This document shows positions 1 through 9,800 of a stretch of DNA of 64,000 nucleotides, piece by piece (position 1 is the stretch's first letter; every line of letters begins with the position of its first letter). This DNA is from a virus. The stretch spans positions 62,001-126,000 of IMG/VR virus record IMGVR_UViG_3300007512_000008; one strand, written 5' to 3'. Made by a program: the position numbers and the translations under genes. The notes beneath the pieces were generated by a model that saw only the letters and a list, made by a program, of their open reading frames with translations, was not told the origin of the DNA and made no database searches.

Positions 1-1
1 G

Positions 2-589
2 ACGGATGACGCTCGATTCGTGACTCCCGCAAAACTGGCTGCTGCAGCTACGGTGATCCAGTCGGGACAGGCGGCCGGTGGTGATCTGCAAGGCAGCTAT
101 CCGAACCCTACAGTGGTGCAGGCGTCCACCACCGTCGCCGGCAAGGTAGAGCTCGCGACGCAATCTGAGGTGGACTCAGGAACTGACACCACTCGGGCTG
201 TGACTCCTGCAACTCTGGCGAGCGCGCCCCGAAGAGCGGATATCCACATCATAGAGACGGATACGTTGAGCAACATCAGCTCTCCAACCCCGTCCATCGT
301 GACTGGGATGTCCTGGACACCTCCTGCGGGAACTTGGCTGGTGGTGTTTGATGCGGAGATCGAGGGCCACGGCAACGCTGTGACAACAGTGCAGATCTAC
401 ATGGATGCTGCAGCCCAGGGCTATCCTCGCAGAATCTCCATCACCACCAACGATTTCGACTCCATCATGGCACGCGCCCTTGTAACGACGACAGGCTCTG
501 AAGTTGTGTCCCTGCAGGCGTCTGTGTCTGCCCATGACGTAGATTTCCGGGGACGCGCGTTGACGCTCATCCGGGTGGGCATCGTATGA
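2..589 (+). CDS. Tail fibre protein, C-terminal part (5' end outside window)
   Basis: The reading frame is open from the window edge; the GTG at 20 is probably internal because residues before it (DDARFVTPAKL) match a repeat seen again downstream (DTTRAVTPATL). This repeat, with AxQSEVDSGTD before it, is typical of phage tail fibre shafts. The last ~110 residues form a beta-rich globular domain ending in LTLIRVGIV, probably a fibre tip or trimerisation domain. It stops 26 bases before the next structural gene. Tail fibre is a confident class call; the exact position in the virion is not. Confidence 0.7.
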   Translation, partial: TDDARFVTPAKLAAAATVIQSGQAAGGDLQGSYPNPTVVQASTTVAGKVELATQSEVDSGTDTTRAVTPATLASAPRRADIHIIETDTLSNISSPTPSIVTGMSWTPPAGTWLVVFDAEIEGHGNAVTTVQIYMDAAAQGYPRRISITTNDFDSIMARALVTTTGSEVVSLQASVSAHDVDFRGRALTLIRVGIV

Positions 590-615
590 TCCAGCATCTT
601 GCAGGAGACCTGTAG

Positions 616-3600
616 ATGGCTACTGCATCTATCGAGAGCTCTGTCACCGCACCGGTAGCGAAGCCGAGTGTCATCAATGCGTCTCGGGACGACCTTGAGA
701 TCAATGATGTAGTCCTGCTGGACTCCGTCAACGCGGGAACCGTATACTCCTGGACGATTGCCTTCGCTCCCGAAGGCTCCACGGCATCCTTCTCGGGATC
801 CGCTGTCGCCAAGAGCCCTGGTTCCTTCACCGTTGATGTCGAGGGGCCCTATCTCATCCGTCTGGTGTTTACAGACGGAACAGGAAGCACCGAACAGTTC
901 GTGCGGCTCCGGGCGCTCACCTCCCTCGGGGACCTGAAGCTGGTTGCTGCGGGTGAGGGTGTCTATGCAGTCCCCGTTCCAGTAGACGGAACAGCAGCGG
1001 GGTGGGCGGACGACCAGAACGGGAACCTCCTTTCTCTCCTCTCTCTGATCACCAAGGCGGGGTCAGGAGGGCGGCTCCTCTATGTGGACCCCGCACAGGG
1101 AGACTACCAGACGATCCAGGAGGCCCTCGACTACGCTCAGACACAGACCCCTACGGCGATTGCTCCGTGGGCTGTCTTGGTCCGTCCAGGCACCTACACA
1201 GAAGACCTCACCTTCTACTCGCATGTTCACGTCTTCGGGGCCCCTGGGGGTGGGGAGACCAAGGTGGTCCGTATCCAAAACGATACGGCAGCCCACTCCG
1301 TCTTCCTTGCGGGATCCTTGGACGAGGTCAACCTCACGAATCTGTACTTCGAGAATCCCGACACTTCAGCCAATGCTGTACTCAGCCTTTCCGGGGCAGG
1401 AACCCTCACCCTGTCCCAGTGTGTAGTCTCGGCGGAAGGAGGGGCCTCTCCCCAAGGACCTGCTATCCTCACTGCAGGGACGAGCGCTCTTCGGGTTCGG
1501 GGTGGAATCCTCTCCTCGAACTCAGGAGCCTCGGCAGACAGCTATGCGCTCATCGTAGGGGATGGGACAACAGCATCCCTCTGGAATGCGACCGTCGATA
1601 TCCGGGGGATCCATGCCCGGGCAGGGTCGACCCTCGAGCTCCGGGACTGTTCCATTGCGTCGAGCGGCTCCTATGGGATCCGCTCCGAGGCCGACTTCCT
1701 CGATGTTGAGCTCACGAAGATCTCTGGTGCGGCTACCCAAGACATAGCCTTCAATCCTGGCGGGGGTGCCGTTACTGGGGATGTGGTGTCAGTCATCCGT
1801 TGGAGCCGCTTCGGCGCTCTTCTGTATGACACGGCAGGCATCTCAGGGACCACCTCTCTCACTATGGGGAGTGTTGACCACGGGGCTCTCTCGTTCCCCT
1901 CCGGGAACCCTGGAGTCCTCGCAGCTACGGTTCTCTCAAGCACTCAGTTCTTCGACAACACCGCTACGGGACTGGCGGCAGAGAATGTACAGGCCGCTAT
2001 CGATGAGGTTTGGGGAGTCGCAGTCGCGGTTCGTACTCTCGATGACGCCTACGATGGCGGGGGCTCTCCGGGCTCCGGTCGTCGTATCGTGGCGGATCAA
2101 GGCGCAGTCGAGATCGTCGACGCCGCTGCCCCCTCCGATCCCATTCCCCCAGGAAGCACCGACGGGGGCCTCGATATTGTCGGGCGTTTCAGGCTGGGGG
2201 CTATCAACAAGCCGGAGCTCCAGCTCAGTCCCAACCCGTACGGAAATGGGCCTGAGGTCCTCATGGGCCAGGAGATCTGGGCTCCTGATGCTCCCTTCGG
2301 GTCCACTGCATTCCTCCTGGCGAACGCTACAGGAGTTCCAAGCCACCACAACTACAACATCCGTGTGGGGTCCAAGTCTGCGGCTGGTGGGAACCAAGTA
2401 GGTCGAGCGATCCTCCGAGGGGGTGATTCCCTCGCGAATCCTCTCCCCGCAGGCTCTGTCTATGTCCAAGCGGGTCGTGGTGCTGCCGCAGGGGGCGGAG
2501 ATGGAGCCTCCCTGTACCTGGTCCCTGGAGACTCCGAAGCCGGAACAGTTGGAGACGTGGTTCTCGTCCGTCCGGAGGCCGCCACTCCTGCGACTCTCCA
2601 AGCATCTGGTGCCTTCGTCGGGGGTGTCACCGGAACGGTGCGGTTCGGGACCGACATGGGGGCGGTCGAGGTCGCAATAGACGCGGCTGACAACCTGTTC
2701 GCGGTCCTGGGGAAGCTCAACGCTACTCTGGAGCTTGTTGCCTCAGACGCAGGCGGTGGGGTCATTCTCCTCACCACTGCCTCTCGAGGGGAAACAGCTG
2801 AGGTCTTCTTCCTCAATGCAGACACAGGCCTGGACGTAGCTCTCGGAGGGTTCGCCAGCCAAACCATGACGGCGGGCACCTTCCCTGAGGCTGTGCGGAT
2901 TCGAGTCACAGCGGCGAATGAGATCACCTTCGGGGTCGGCGACGCCAACCCGATGATCTACAACACAGATACCGGGAAGCTCACTGTCCCTGGTCCCCTC
3001 GACCCCACCTATCTGATCCAGACGGAAGCCCCTCCCACAGCGTTCATCTCAGGCAAGGGGGTTCTGTGGGTTGGGGACGGAGCTGGTGGTTCTGTCCTGG
3101 GGGACCTTTACTACATTCATGAGCATGGGACCTCCTCAGCTACGGCAATGAACCTGACAGGAGGTCTTGGGTCCATCACCGTAGAGGATGAAGGGACCGG
3201 GCTCGGTGCGTTCAAGATTCTCAACTTCACCGGCTCTGGAGTCACGGTTACGGACGCTGGAGGAGGCCAAGCCAACGTCGTCGTAACTGGAGGCGGGGGT
3301 GGCGGGGGCTCCCTTGTGGGAGCCGCTCAGGACGTGTTTGCGGCCACCGACTTTGCCTGGGACGGTTCGGTCTCCTCGGTGACTCTGTCCTCTATCCCAG
3401 ATTCAAATGTCATGAATGCTGGGATCATCGTCCTGTTTCGGAACGGCGTCTCGGACATCAACAACGTGGGCCCCACAGCCCCTACAACTGAGTTTGAGTA
3501 TCGGATCGTCTCCAATGTCCTGGAGATCGGAGCGGACGTTACCCTGGATCCCACCGACACATACAGGATCGTCTACCCAATCATTAGCGCGGCTATCCTG

Positions 3601-3870
3601 GCGGGAATTCAGCAGGATCTCTTCCCAAGTGCCTCCTTCACCTGGGACGGGACTGTGTCCAGCGTGGCGATCACTGAGACTCTGGATACAGCTGCTGACC
3701 TGGCGGGCTTCGTCATCCTGTACAAGAACGGGATCGCTGAGGTGGATAACGTCGGTCCTGCTGTCCCGACCAACGAATACGAGTATCGGATCAACGCAGG
3801 GAACCTCGAGATCGGTGACGACATCACCATCGAGACTCACAACTATCGGCTCGTGTACCCGAAGACCTGA
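616..3870 (+). CDS. Giant tail fibre/tailspike with right-handed beta-helix
   Basis: A 1084-residue virion protein. Residues ~150-400 look like a pectin-lyase-type right-handed beta-helix, opening with YVDPAQGDYQTIQEALDYA and VLVRPGTYTEDL. A phage tail motif, ENVQAAIDEV, lies near residue 455. The C-terminus holds two tandem ~90-residue modules (about 905-994 and 995-1084), each with an xRNG/YKNG turn, NVGP, EYRI and a final YRIVYP or YRLVYP. A related module ends the next gene. The start has a good ribosome site (GGAGACCTGTAG). Probably a receptor-binding or glycan-binding tail protein; no catalytic residues were identified. Confidence 0.75.
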   Translation: MATASIESSVTAPVAKPSVINASRDDLEINDVVLLDSVNAGTVYSWTIAFAPEGSTASFSGSAVAKSPGSFTVDVEGPYLIRLVFTDGTGSTEQFVRLRALTSLGDLKLVAAGEGVYAVPVPVDGTAAGWADDQNGNLLSLLSLITKAGSGGRLLYVDPAQGDYQTIQEALDYAQTQTPTAIAPWAVLVRPGTYTEDLTFYSHVHVFGAPGGGETKVVRIQNDTAAHSVFLAGSLDEVNLTNLYFENPDTSANAVLSLSGAGTLTLSQCVVSAEGGASPQGPAILTAGTSALRVRGGILSSNSGASADSYALIVGDGTTASLWNATVDIRGIHARAGSTLELRDCSIASSGSYGIRSEADFLDVELTKISGAATQDIAFNPGGGAVTGDVVSVIRWSRFGALLYDTAGISGTTSLTMGSVDHGALSFPSGNPGVLAATVLSSTQFFDNTATGLAAENVQAAIDEVWGVAVAVRTLDDAYDGGGSPGSGRRIVADQGAVEIVDAAAPSDPIPPGSTDGGLDIVGRFRLGAINKPELQLSPNPYGNGPEVLMGQEIWAPDAPFGSTAFLLANATGVPSHHNYNIRVGSKSAAGGNQVGRAILRGGDSLANPLPAGSVYVQAGRGAAAGGGDGASLYLVPGDSEAGTVGDVVLVRPEAATPATLQASGAFVGGVTGTVRFGTDMGAVEVAIDAADNLFAVLGKLNATLELVASDAGGGVILLTTASRGETAEVFFLNADTGLDVALGGFASQTMTAGTFPEAVRIRVTAANEITFGVGDANPMIYNTDTGKLTVPGPLDPTYLIQTEAPPTAFISGKGVLWVGDGAGGSVLGDLYYIHEHGTSSATAMNLTGGLGSITVEDEGTGLGAFKILNFTGSGVTVTDAGGGQANVVVTGGGGGGGSLVGAAQDVFAATDFAWDGSVSSVTLSSIPDSNVMNAGIIVLFRNGVSDINNVGPTAPTTEFEYRIVSNVLEIGADVTLDPTDTYRIVYPIISAAILAGIQQDLFPSASFTWDGTVSSVAITETLDTAADLAGFVILYKNGIAEVDNVGPAVPTNEYEYRINAGNLEIGDDITIETHNYRLVYPKT

Positions 3871-3878
3871 TATAAATA
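3871..3878 (+). promoter_or_regulatory. TATAAATA box, like the T4 late promoter
   Basis: TATAAATA directly follows the TGA of the preceding gene and lies 61 bases before the start of the next virion gene. It is identical to the T4 late promoter core. This is the only exact copy I noticed before a gene, so it may be chance; a CTATCT box lies at 3885-3890. Confidence 0.35.
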
Positions 3879-3890
3879 GTGGGCCTATCT

Positions 3891-3936
3891 GGGCTCCGTA
3901 GGGCGAGAGCAGTCTCCCCCCCCCTTCACGGAGTCC
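3891..3936 (+). promoter_or_regulatory. Leader hairpin containing the ribosome binding site
   Basis: Arms 3891-3899 (GGGCTCCGT) and 3928-3936 (ACGGAGTCC) pair over nine bases with one G-U. The 3' arm carries the GGAG ribosome site of the gene starting at 3940. The loop contains a run of nine Cs (3916-3924). It could modulate translation or protect the 5' end of the transcript. Confidence 0.45.
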
Positions 3937-3939
3937 TTC

Positions 3940-6228
3940 ATGTCAATCGCCTTCGAGCAGCTTCGGATGGCCACCAACCCTGGCGTCGAGGACGACGGTT
4001 CCGGGGGAATGCAGGTCAAGATCGGTTTCGGTATGACGCGAGACGCCGACGGCGTCAAGCTCGCTCCGAACAACGACACCTTCAAGACCCCGGTCCGCGT
4101 CAAGGCGCAGGGGAACATCAACCTGACCGGCGGCTCTTCCCCGGACGCGGTTGATGGCGTTACCCTGTCGGTCGGTGACCGGATCTTGGTTCCCGCCCAG
4201 TCCACCGCCAGCCAGGACGGCCTCTACGAGATGACGGTCGACGGTGGCGGCACTGACGACAACACCTGGGCCCGGACCAAGGACGCTCCCACCGGCGCTG
4301 AGGCAGCTGGCTGGTACGTGCAGGTCCTCGAGGGCTCCACCGATGTCGACAAGCTCTTCCGCGTGGATGCGGACCAGGGCGGCGCGACGGTCGGAACCGA
4401 TGGCTGGACGGTCGTCGAGGTCGGCGGCGCGACCTCCGACACCCTCGCTGGGGATGGCCTGGTCGCCAACGGAGCGGCTCTCGATGTCAACGTCGACGAC
4501 TCCTCCATCGAGACCAACGCTGACGTGGTCCGGGTCAAGGCGCTCGGTATCACCAACGCCATGCTGGCCGGCTCCATCGCCAACGCCAAGCTCTCCAACT
4601 CCAGCGTCACCGTCACGGCGGGCGACGGTCTGAAGACGGGCGGCTCGGTGGCTCTGGGTGCCGCGGTCACCCTCGACGTCGACGTCTCTGACTTCGCGGG
4701 AACCGGTCTGGAGGATGACGGCTCGGAGAACCTCCGTCTCGCCGCGCAGGGCAACGGTATCGCAGGCGGCGCGGGGTCGACCCTGAGCGTGGACCTCGAT
4801 GGTGCGACTCTCGCAGTGGGCGTCTCGGGCGTCAAGGTGGCTGACGGTGGTGTCACCGAGACTCAGCTCAACACCTCCGTGGCTGGCAACGGTCTCACGG
4901 GCGGTGGTGGCACGGTCCTCGCGGTTGGCGCCGGAACGGGCATCGTGGCGAACGCCAACGATGTCGCGGTTGACGTCGGCTCCGAAGTCACCTTCAACTC
5001 CAGCGCCGACTGGACCTTCCCGAACGGCGTCACTGCCAAGGGTCTGTTCGTCACCGGCACCATGATCGACGCCAACCACGTCGCCAACAAGGCGTATGTG
5101 GATGCCGCTGCCTCCGGGCTCAAGTGGCTGGCCCCGGCTGTCGTCCTGGACTACCAGGGCACCCGGACCGTGGCTCAGATCGACGCCCTCTCCCCCTTGG
5201 CGGGCTGGGCGGTCGTGGCCGGTGACGCAGGAACCCCCTCGGCGGGCTCCTCGGATCTCCTGGCGGCCGGCGACATCGCTGAGTACAACGGCACCGACTG
5301 GAAGAAGATCGTCTCCCACAGCGGCGGTTTCGTGCCCTCCGGCACTCGCTGCATCGTCTCGGCCGGCGCTCTCTTCGCCCCCCTCTCCGACGGGACCGAC
5401 GAGAACAAGCTCGCCGACTTCGACGGAACCAGCAACACCCCGACGCTCACCGCGCCGGCAGAGGGCAACGCGGCGCTGATCACCGGCGAGGCCTCGTACT
5501 ACGAGAACCTCGGCTACACCTACGACAACACCGCGTGGGTCCAGTTCACCGGTGCCGGCCAGATCAACGCGGGTGCGGGTCTGACCAAGTCGGGCCAGAC
5601 CTTCGATGTCGGAGCCGGCAACGGTATCACCGTCCTCGCCGATACCGTCGGTGTGGACGCTGACTCCACCACTGGCGGCAACATCCAGCCGGTCAACGTG
5701 GTCGCGAACGGTGTCGGTGTCGACATCAACGCCATCGCGGGCACGGGCCTCGAGGCCGACGGCTCCGCCAACCTCCGACTCGCCGCGCAGGGCAACGGTA
5801 TCGCCGGTGGTGCGGGCTCCACGCTCAGTGTGAACCTCGACGGAACCACGCTGTCCGTCAGTGCCTCTGGTGTCAAGGTCAACAAGATCACCGATACCGA
5901 GTTCAACGCGAACGTCCTCTCCCTGGACCGCCTGAACATCCGGTTCCGCGAGGAGACCCACGCGGCGGGCACCTTCACCAACGCCAACCCCTCCACGAAG
6001 GACCTGGCGGTGGCTGCCCTCATCGGCACCAACGAGGACAACTACAACGAGGTGTACCGCAACGGTATCGCGGACATGGCCAACCAGGGCAACGGCGGCT
6101 CGCCTTCCGGCGCCACCCAGTACAAGATCGACAACACGGGAGCGGGCTCGATCGGTCGGGTGACAATCGGAGCGAACATCTTCGCCTCCGGCCACACCTA
6201 CCGGGTCAAGTACCTCAGCGTCACCTGA
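3940..6228 (+). CDS. Tail fibre-like structural protein with internal repeats
   Basis: 762 residues. Residues ~50-125 contain a module common in phage tail proteins (DGVTLSVGDRILVPAQS then QDGLYEMT). HVANKAYVD near residue 380 is a classic tail fibre motif. Two near-identical ~36-residue repeats (GTGLExDGSxNLRLAAQGNG) lie near residues 253 and 600. The last ~95 residues (YRNGIADMANQG through GHTYRVKYLSV) resemble the C-terminal modules of the preceding gene. Codons are much more C/G-ending than in neighbours, suggesting high expression. The 778-residue antisense frame is a shadow of this codon bias. Confidence 0.75.
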   Translation: MSIAFEQLRMATNPGVEDDGSGGMQVKIGFGMTRDADGVKLAPNNDTFKTPVRVKAQGNINLTGGSSPDAVDGVTLSVGDRILVPAQSTASQDGLYEMTVDGGGTDDNTWARTKDAPTGAEAAGWYVQVLEGSTDVDKLFRVDADQGGATVGTDGWTVVEVGGATSDTLAGDGLVANGAALDVNVDDSSIETNADVVRVKALGITNAMLAGSIANAKLSNSSVTVTAGDGLKTGGSVALGAAVTLDVDVSDFAGTGLEDDGSENLRLAAQGNGIAGGAGSTLSVDLDGATLAVGVSGVKVADGGVTETQLNTSVAGNGLTGGGGTVLAVGAGTGIVANANDVAVDVGSEVTFNSSADWTFPNGVTAKGLFVTGTMIDANHVANKAYVDAAASGLKWLAPAVVLDYQGTRTVAQIDALSPLAGWAVVAGDAGTPSAGSSDLLAAGDIAEYNGTDWKKIVSHSGGFVPSGTRCIVSAGALFAPLSDGTDENKLADFDGTSNTPTLTAPAEGNAALITGEASYYENLGYTYDNTAWVQFTGAGQINAGAGLTKSGQTFDVGAGNGITVLADTVGVDADSTTGGNIQPVNVVANGVGVDINAIAGTGLEADGSANLRLAAQGNGIAGGAGSTLSVNLDGTTLSVSASGVKVNKITDTEFNANVLSLDRLNIRFREETHAAGTFTNANPSTKDLAVAALIGTNEDNYNEVYRNGIADMANQGNGGSPSGATQYKIDNTGAGSIGRVTIGANIFASGHTYRVKYLSVT
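4696..4802 (+). repeat. Internal repeat copy 1 in tail fibre gene
   Basis: This 107-base segment closely resembles 5737-5843 in the same gene and reading frame, including an identical CGCCGCGCAGGGCAACGGTA stretch. It encodes GTGLEDDGSENLRLAAQGNG and the residues after it. Confidence 0.8.
5737..5843 (+). repeat. Internal repeat copy 2 in tail fibre gene
   Basis: Second copy of the repeat at 4696-4802, of the same length and frame. It encodes GTGLEADGSANLRLAAQGNG and what follows. Likely a duplicated fibre-shaft unit. Confidence 0.8.
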
Positions 6229-6250
6229 TCCTGACGAGTCCCAGACTCTC

Positions 6251-6277
6251 GAAGGCCCGGCCCTGCGTCGGGCCTTC
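6251..6277 (+). terminator. Candidate hairpin terminator after structural gene
   Basis: A nine-base perfect stem (GAAGGCCCG / CGGGCCTTC) with a nine-base loop lies 23 bases after the stop at 6228. No T-run follows, so it may be a weak or factor-dependent terminator or a 3' stabiliser. Confidence 0.5.
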
Positions 6278-6289
6278 ATCGTAGGTAGA

Positions 6290-6320
6290 GTGGGAGATCC
6301 CTCATCCGGAGATCTCCCAC
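6290..6320 (+). promoter_or_regulatory. Hairpin abutting start codon of the gene at 6321
   Basis: Ten-base perfect stem (GTGGGAGATC 6290-6299 with GATCTCCCAC 6311-6320) ending directly at the ATG. The ribosome site GGAG (6308-6311) lies at the loop and stem edge. A TAGAGT box (6286-6291) just upstream could be a -10 element. Confidence 0.5.
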
Positions 6321-6770
6321 ATGGCTGGAACGCGCGTCATCCTTGTTGTCCTCAAGACCGACAACCCCAAGAATGGGTCAGTCACAGTCTGCTGTGGGGA
6401 GATCAGGCAGGATCCCCTCCTCCCCACCCATCTCCTGATGGTAGGTATCACGGGACTCTCATGGCCCTTCGGCGGGGCTTGGGTAGGTGTGGAGCGGTGG
6501 TCCGTCCCCAAGGACCTGGTCATGAACTGGAAGCTCGGACCTATCCGGAGCCAGCCCACCCTGACCATGGACAAGCTCAACAACGAGGGACAGGACATCC
6601 CCCGTCTTCCCGGAACGGTTCCCAGCAGGGATATGGACAACGACCCTGCCGCTATCGGAGAGCTTGTCCAGAACTCCGATGAGCAGGCAGAGCGGGCTCT
6701 CCAGGCCCAGGAAGCCATGGCTCGTCGTGCCAAGGTGGATGAGAGCAAGAAGGAGACGGACAAGAAGTAG
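6321..6770 (+). CDS. Unknown protein in structural block
   Basis: 149 residues, not recognised. The N-terminal ~110 residues are beta-rich with no clear motif; the C-terminal ~40 residues are charged and probably helical, ending in a lysine-rich tail (AKVDESKKETDKK). It lies between two giant virion genes on the same strand, so a small virion, assembly or chaperone role is possible but inferred from position only. Its start is at the foot of a 10-bp hairpin. Confidence 0.6.
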   Translation: MAGTRVILVVLKTDNPKNGSVTVCCGEIRQDPLLPTHLLMVGITGLSWPFGGAWVGVERWSVPKDLVMNWKLGPIRSQPTLTMDKLNNEGQDIPRLPGTVPSRDMDNDPAAIGELVQNSDEQAERALQAQEAMARRAKVDESKKETDKK

Positions 6771-6785
6771 CGGGTCGGAACGGTC

Positions 6786-6818
6786 CTCTCCCTATCGTTC
6801 TGAACCTCTGAGGGAGAG
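6786..6818 (+). promoter_or_regulatory. Hairpin containing ribosome site of the gene at 6824
   Basis: Perfect eight-base stem CTCTCCCT (6786-6793) / AGGGAGAG (6811-6818) with a 17-base loop. The 3' arm is the ribosome binding site, five bases before the ATG. Confidence 0.5.
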
Positions 6819-6823
6819 TCTGC

Positions 6824-9800
6824 ATGCCTGTCTACCTGCCTGGCCTGACGTTCGGTGGCCTCGGATATGGTGGCGCAGCCTACGGACACTCCTCGTATGG
6901 CGGAGCGGCTTTCCCAAGATCTCCGATTGCCGTCACAAGTGGCTATGGTGGATCCCCCTACGGGACCGGACCTTATGGGTCTCTGGATGCGATTCCTCCG
7001 AAGGTCTCCTCTGCCAGTTCCCTTGACGGGTTTCGGGTTGAGATCTTCTTCAGTGAGGAGATGGATCCCAATCCTGCACTGACCACCCCTTCCAACTACA
7101 CCTTCACTGATGTGTACGGGGTCCCACTCACGCCTCTCTCCGTAGCTCTGGGGACTCCAGGATCCTATGGGGGCTACACATCAGTCATCGTCACTCATTC
7201 AGGATCCACTCTGGGCGGGCAGTACCAGGTCTCGGTGGTTGGAGTCCAGGACCTCTCGGGGAACCCGATATCCCTGAGCTCCGCTACCTTCTCGAGCTTC
7301 GGGGATGTCTCCCAGGTCCAGATCTCATTCCCCTCCCCAGACGACGGGCGGACTGTCGTCTTGGACTTCGAGAACTCCAACGGGAACCCACAGCCCTTGT
7401 TGGCGGAGTCTGTGTTCTCTCCGGGCGTGGATGACGTCGCCTCCTATAGCGTCACGACCAGCTATCCAGCCCCTCCTACCTTGGGGTCCGCAGCTCAAGA
7501 TTCTTCAGTCCTCTCTCGGGTGGTGTTGGATCTCCACCCGATGACGTCCACCACATACAACTTGACCGTAGGCCCTGCTGGGGCATACACCTACGACGGG
7601 TCCGTACTTCCAGACGCAGATCCCAACCTGGACGGGGCGGAACTCGGGTCTGGGACTTCCAGCACGTCCGGAACAGGGCTCATTCTCTCGAAGTCGGCGG
7701 GCTTCTCCTATGGCTGGTCCTTGGGGGACACCTCCGGGAGACTCCTGACGGGCACGTCCTTCCGCGCGGACTTCACTCTCGACGTCTCCTCTGCTTCGAT
7801 CATTCCCTCCCCCCTGAACAGCAGTGTAGTCACGTTCTCTGTCTCGGACGGAACGGTCCAGATAGACCTGGTCCTTGAAGATGTGTCCGGAAACAAGGTC
7901 ATCTCTGTCCTGAGCGGTGCTCTCTCCCTACAGGTCCCTGCTGTCTGGGACCTGGCTGAGACGACGGTTTCCTTGGTCCGGAACATGAAGGGAGCTTTCT
8001 ACGCTCTCCTCGTGGATGGAGTGCCACTGCTCACCTTTGCTCTGTCTGCTCCGACAGGATCCCCTGTCTATGCGGCAGGGACAGCGGTTCTCCTGTCAGC
8101 CCCTCCCGAAATCAACTTGTTCCGTTTGGGTGGTGTGGACGTATCTGCTTCGGCGACTGTCTTCACGGATGCCTGGAACTTCATCCACGACCTCTCCGAC
8201 ACCTTCACGGGGAGTTCTGTCCTCACTCAGGATAGGATCCGAACCCTTCGAGGTCCTCTGGTTCGTGGGTGGGGAGACGCTACTCCCGCGAGGAAAGAAG
8301 ACGTCACGGTTCGCGTTGAAGGGACATCTGTTCCCGTAGCTTCGATCAATCCCTACATTGGGGAGATCGTTCTGGAGACGCCCATTCCCCGGACGGCTCC
8401 TGGAACTCTCAGCATCGACGTCGACTACATCTGGGCGTCCAATCCGGTCTTCCCCATGGCTGGTTTGAACACGCCAGGTCTCACCCTGAACACGTGGTCC
8501 CGCCCAGGTATCCGTCCTCCAGGAGGCGTCTCCGGAACGACAGGGGCTGCCCGGACCTCTCGCTTCCCTATGAGTGTGGTTCTTCAAGGAGGCCAGCGCA
8601 CCTCTCCGAAGCGTATCGGCCACCGATTCGTCGGGTTCCAGAGAGGATACTCTGCCCTCCTCAACTCTCCGACCACACTTCTCCTCAACCAGAGCCCCAC
8701 GGCGGTCTCCAAAGGGACGATCTCTGCAGATGCCCTCTACGAAAGCGGCGGGTTCCTCGGTACGACAACTCCAGAGGCCGCAGCCACCCCCTGGAGCCTT
8801 GTTGGTACTGACACGGGGGCCTTGGTAGGGGACGGGACCTACCGTCTTGTAGACGCCTCTACAGGCTCCTACGGGACAGGCGCCGGAGCGTACTACAAGA
8901 GGGATGTGGACCTCTCGATGACCACCCAGGTCACGGAGAGCGGCCGGTTCTATGTCGAGGAATACACGGCAGATGGGGTGTTCACTGGAGTAGGGTTCGG
9001 TGTCCATGATGGGAACCAGATCCTCCTGGTGGGTGCTCTCCTGGTGGGTGGTGTTCAGCATCTGGGGGTGCTCCTTGATGGGGAGAATCCTCACCTGGAA
9101 GCCAGTTGGGATATCGGCCCTCAGGTGACTGGAACAGCAACCAGCCAGAGCACAATCCAAGTGCCCTTCGCTGATCTCCCCACTGGAGTCTCCGACGGGA
9201 ACCGCTTCCGGGTGGCCTCTGGAAATCAGGCCGGGGTGTACACGGTATCCGAGTGTGGTGTCGTCCAAGCAGAGGACGGTCTCACCTATGAGCTCACGTT
9301 CTCTCCGGAACTCCCAGCGGACATCTCGGGCTTCGGGAATGACGAGCCCGAGATGCTGTTCGAGATCAAGTGGGACTCGGATCTCATTTCGGTGAGGACC
9401 ACCTCTGAGTTCCCGCTTGGCGGGGCCACTGTCCTCGTAGGAGGTCCTGTATCCGGAGAGGTCGCTGTCCTTACGAGCCTCCCGGCCTTCCCTGCCCAGA
9501 CGGCGCTGTTCCTCCCTGCAACCAAGAAGGGAGTCTCCTTCTGGGGTTCCCTATCTCGCCGCGCCACCAATCAGTCTATCTGGGACCTGGTCCTCTACTC
9601 GTCTGTACCGGAGAGGCTCACGAAGACCCTTCAGGGGTTGACAGTCCAGACGGAGATGAACACTCTCCCTCCGGATGATCCCAATGATCCCTGGTATGAG
9701 GTCGGAGGGTTCGGCTACGCTGTATCCCCCATCACCGAAGAGCTGCTCCTGAAGGCGACCTCTTCGGATCCCGGGATTGGGCTGACGTTCAGCTATTCCA

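Noticed and set aside
3943-6279. 778-residue open frame on the minus strand
   Set aside because: It is antisense to the tail fibre gene, whose C/G-ending codons remove stops from the opposite strand; its product is Val/Asp/Gly-rich with no domain.
8096-9268. 390-residue minus-strand frame
   Set aside because: Shadow of the giant structural gene; no ribosome site, low-complexity composition.
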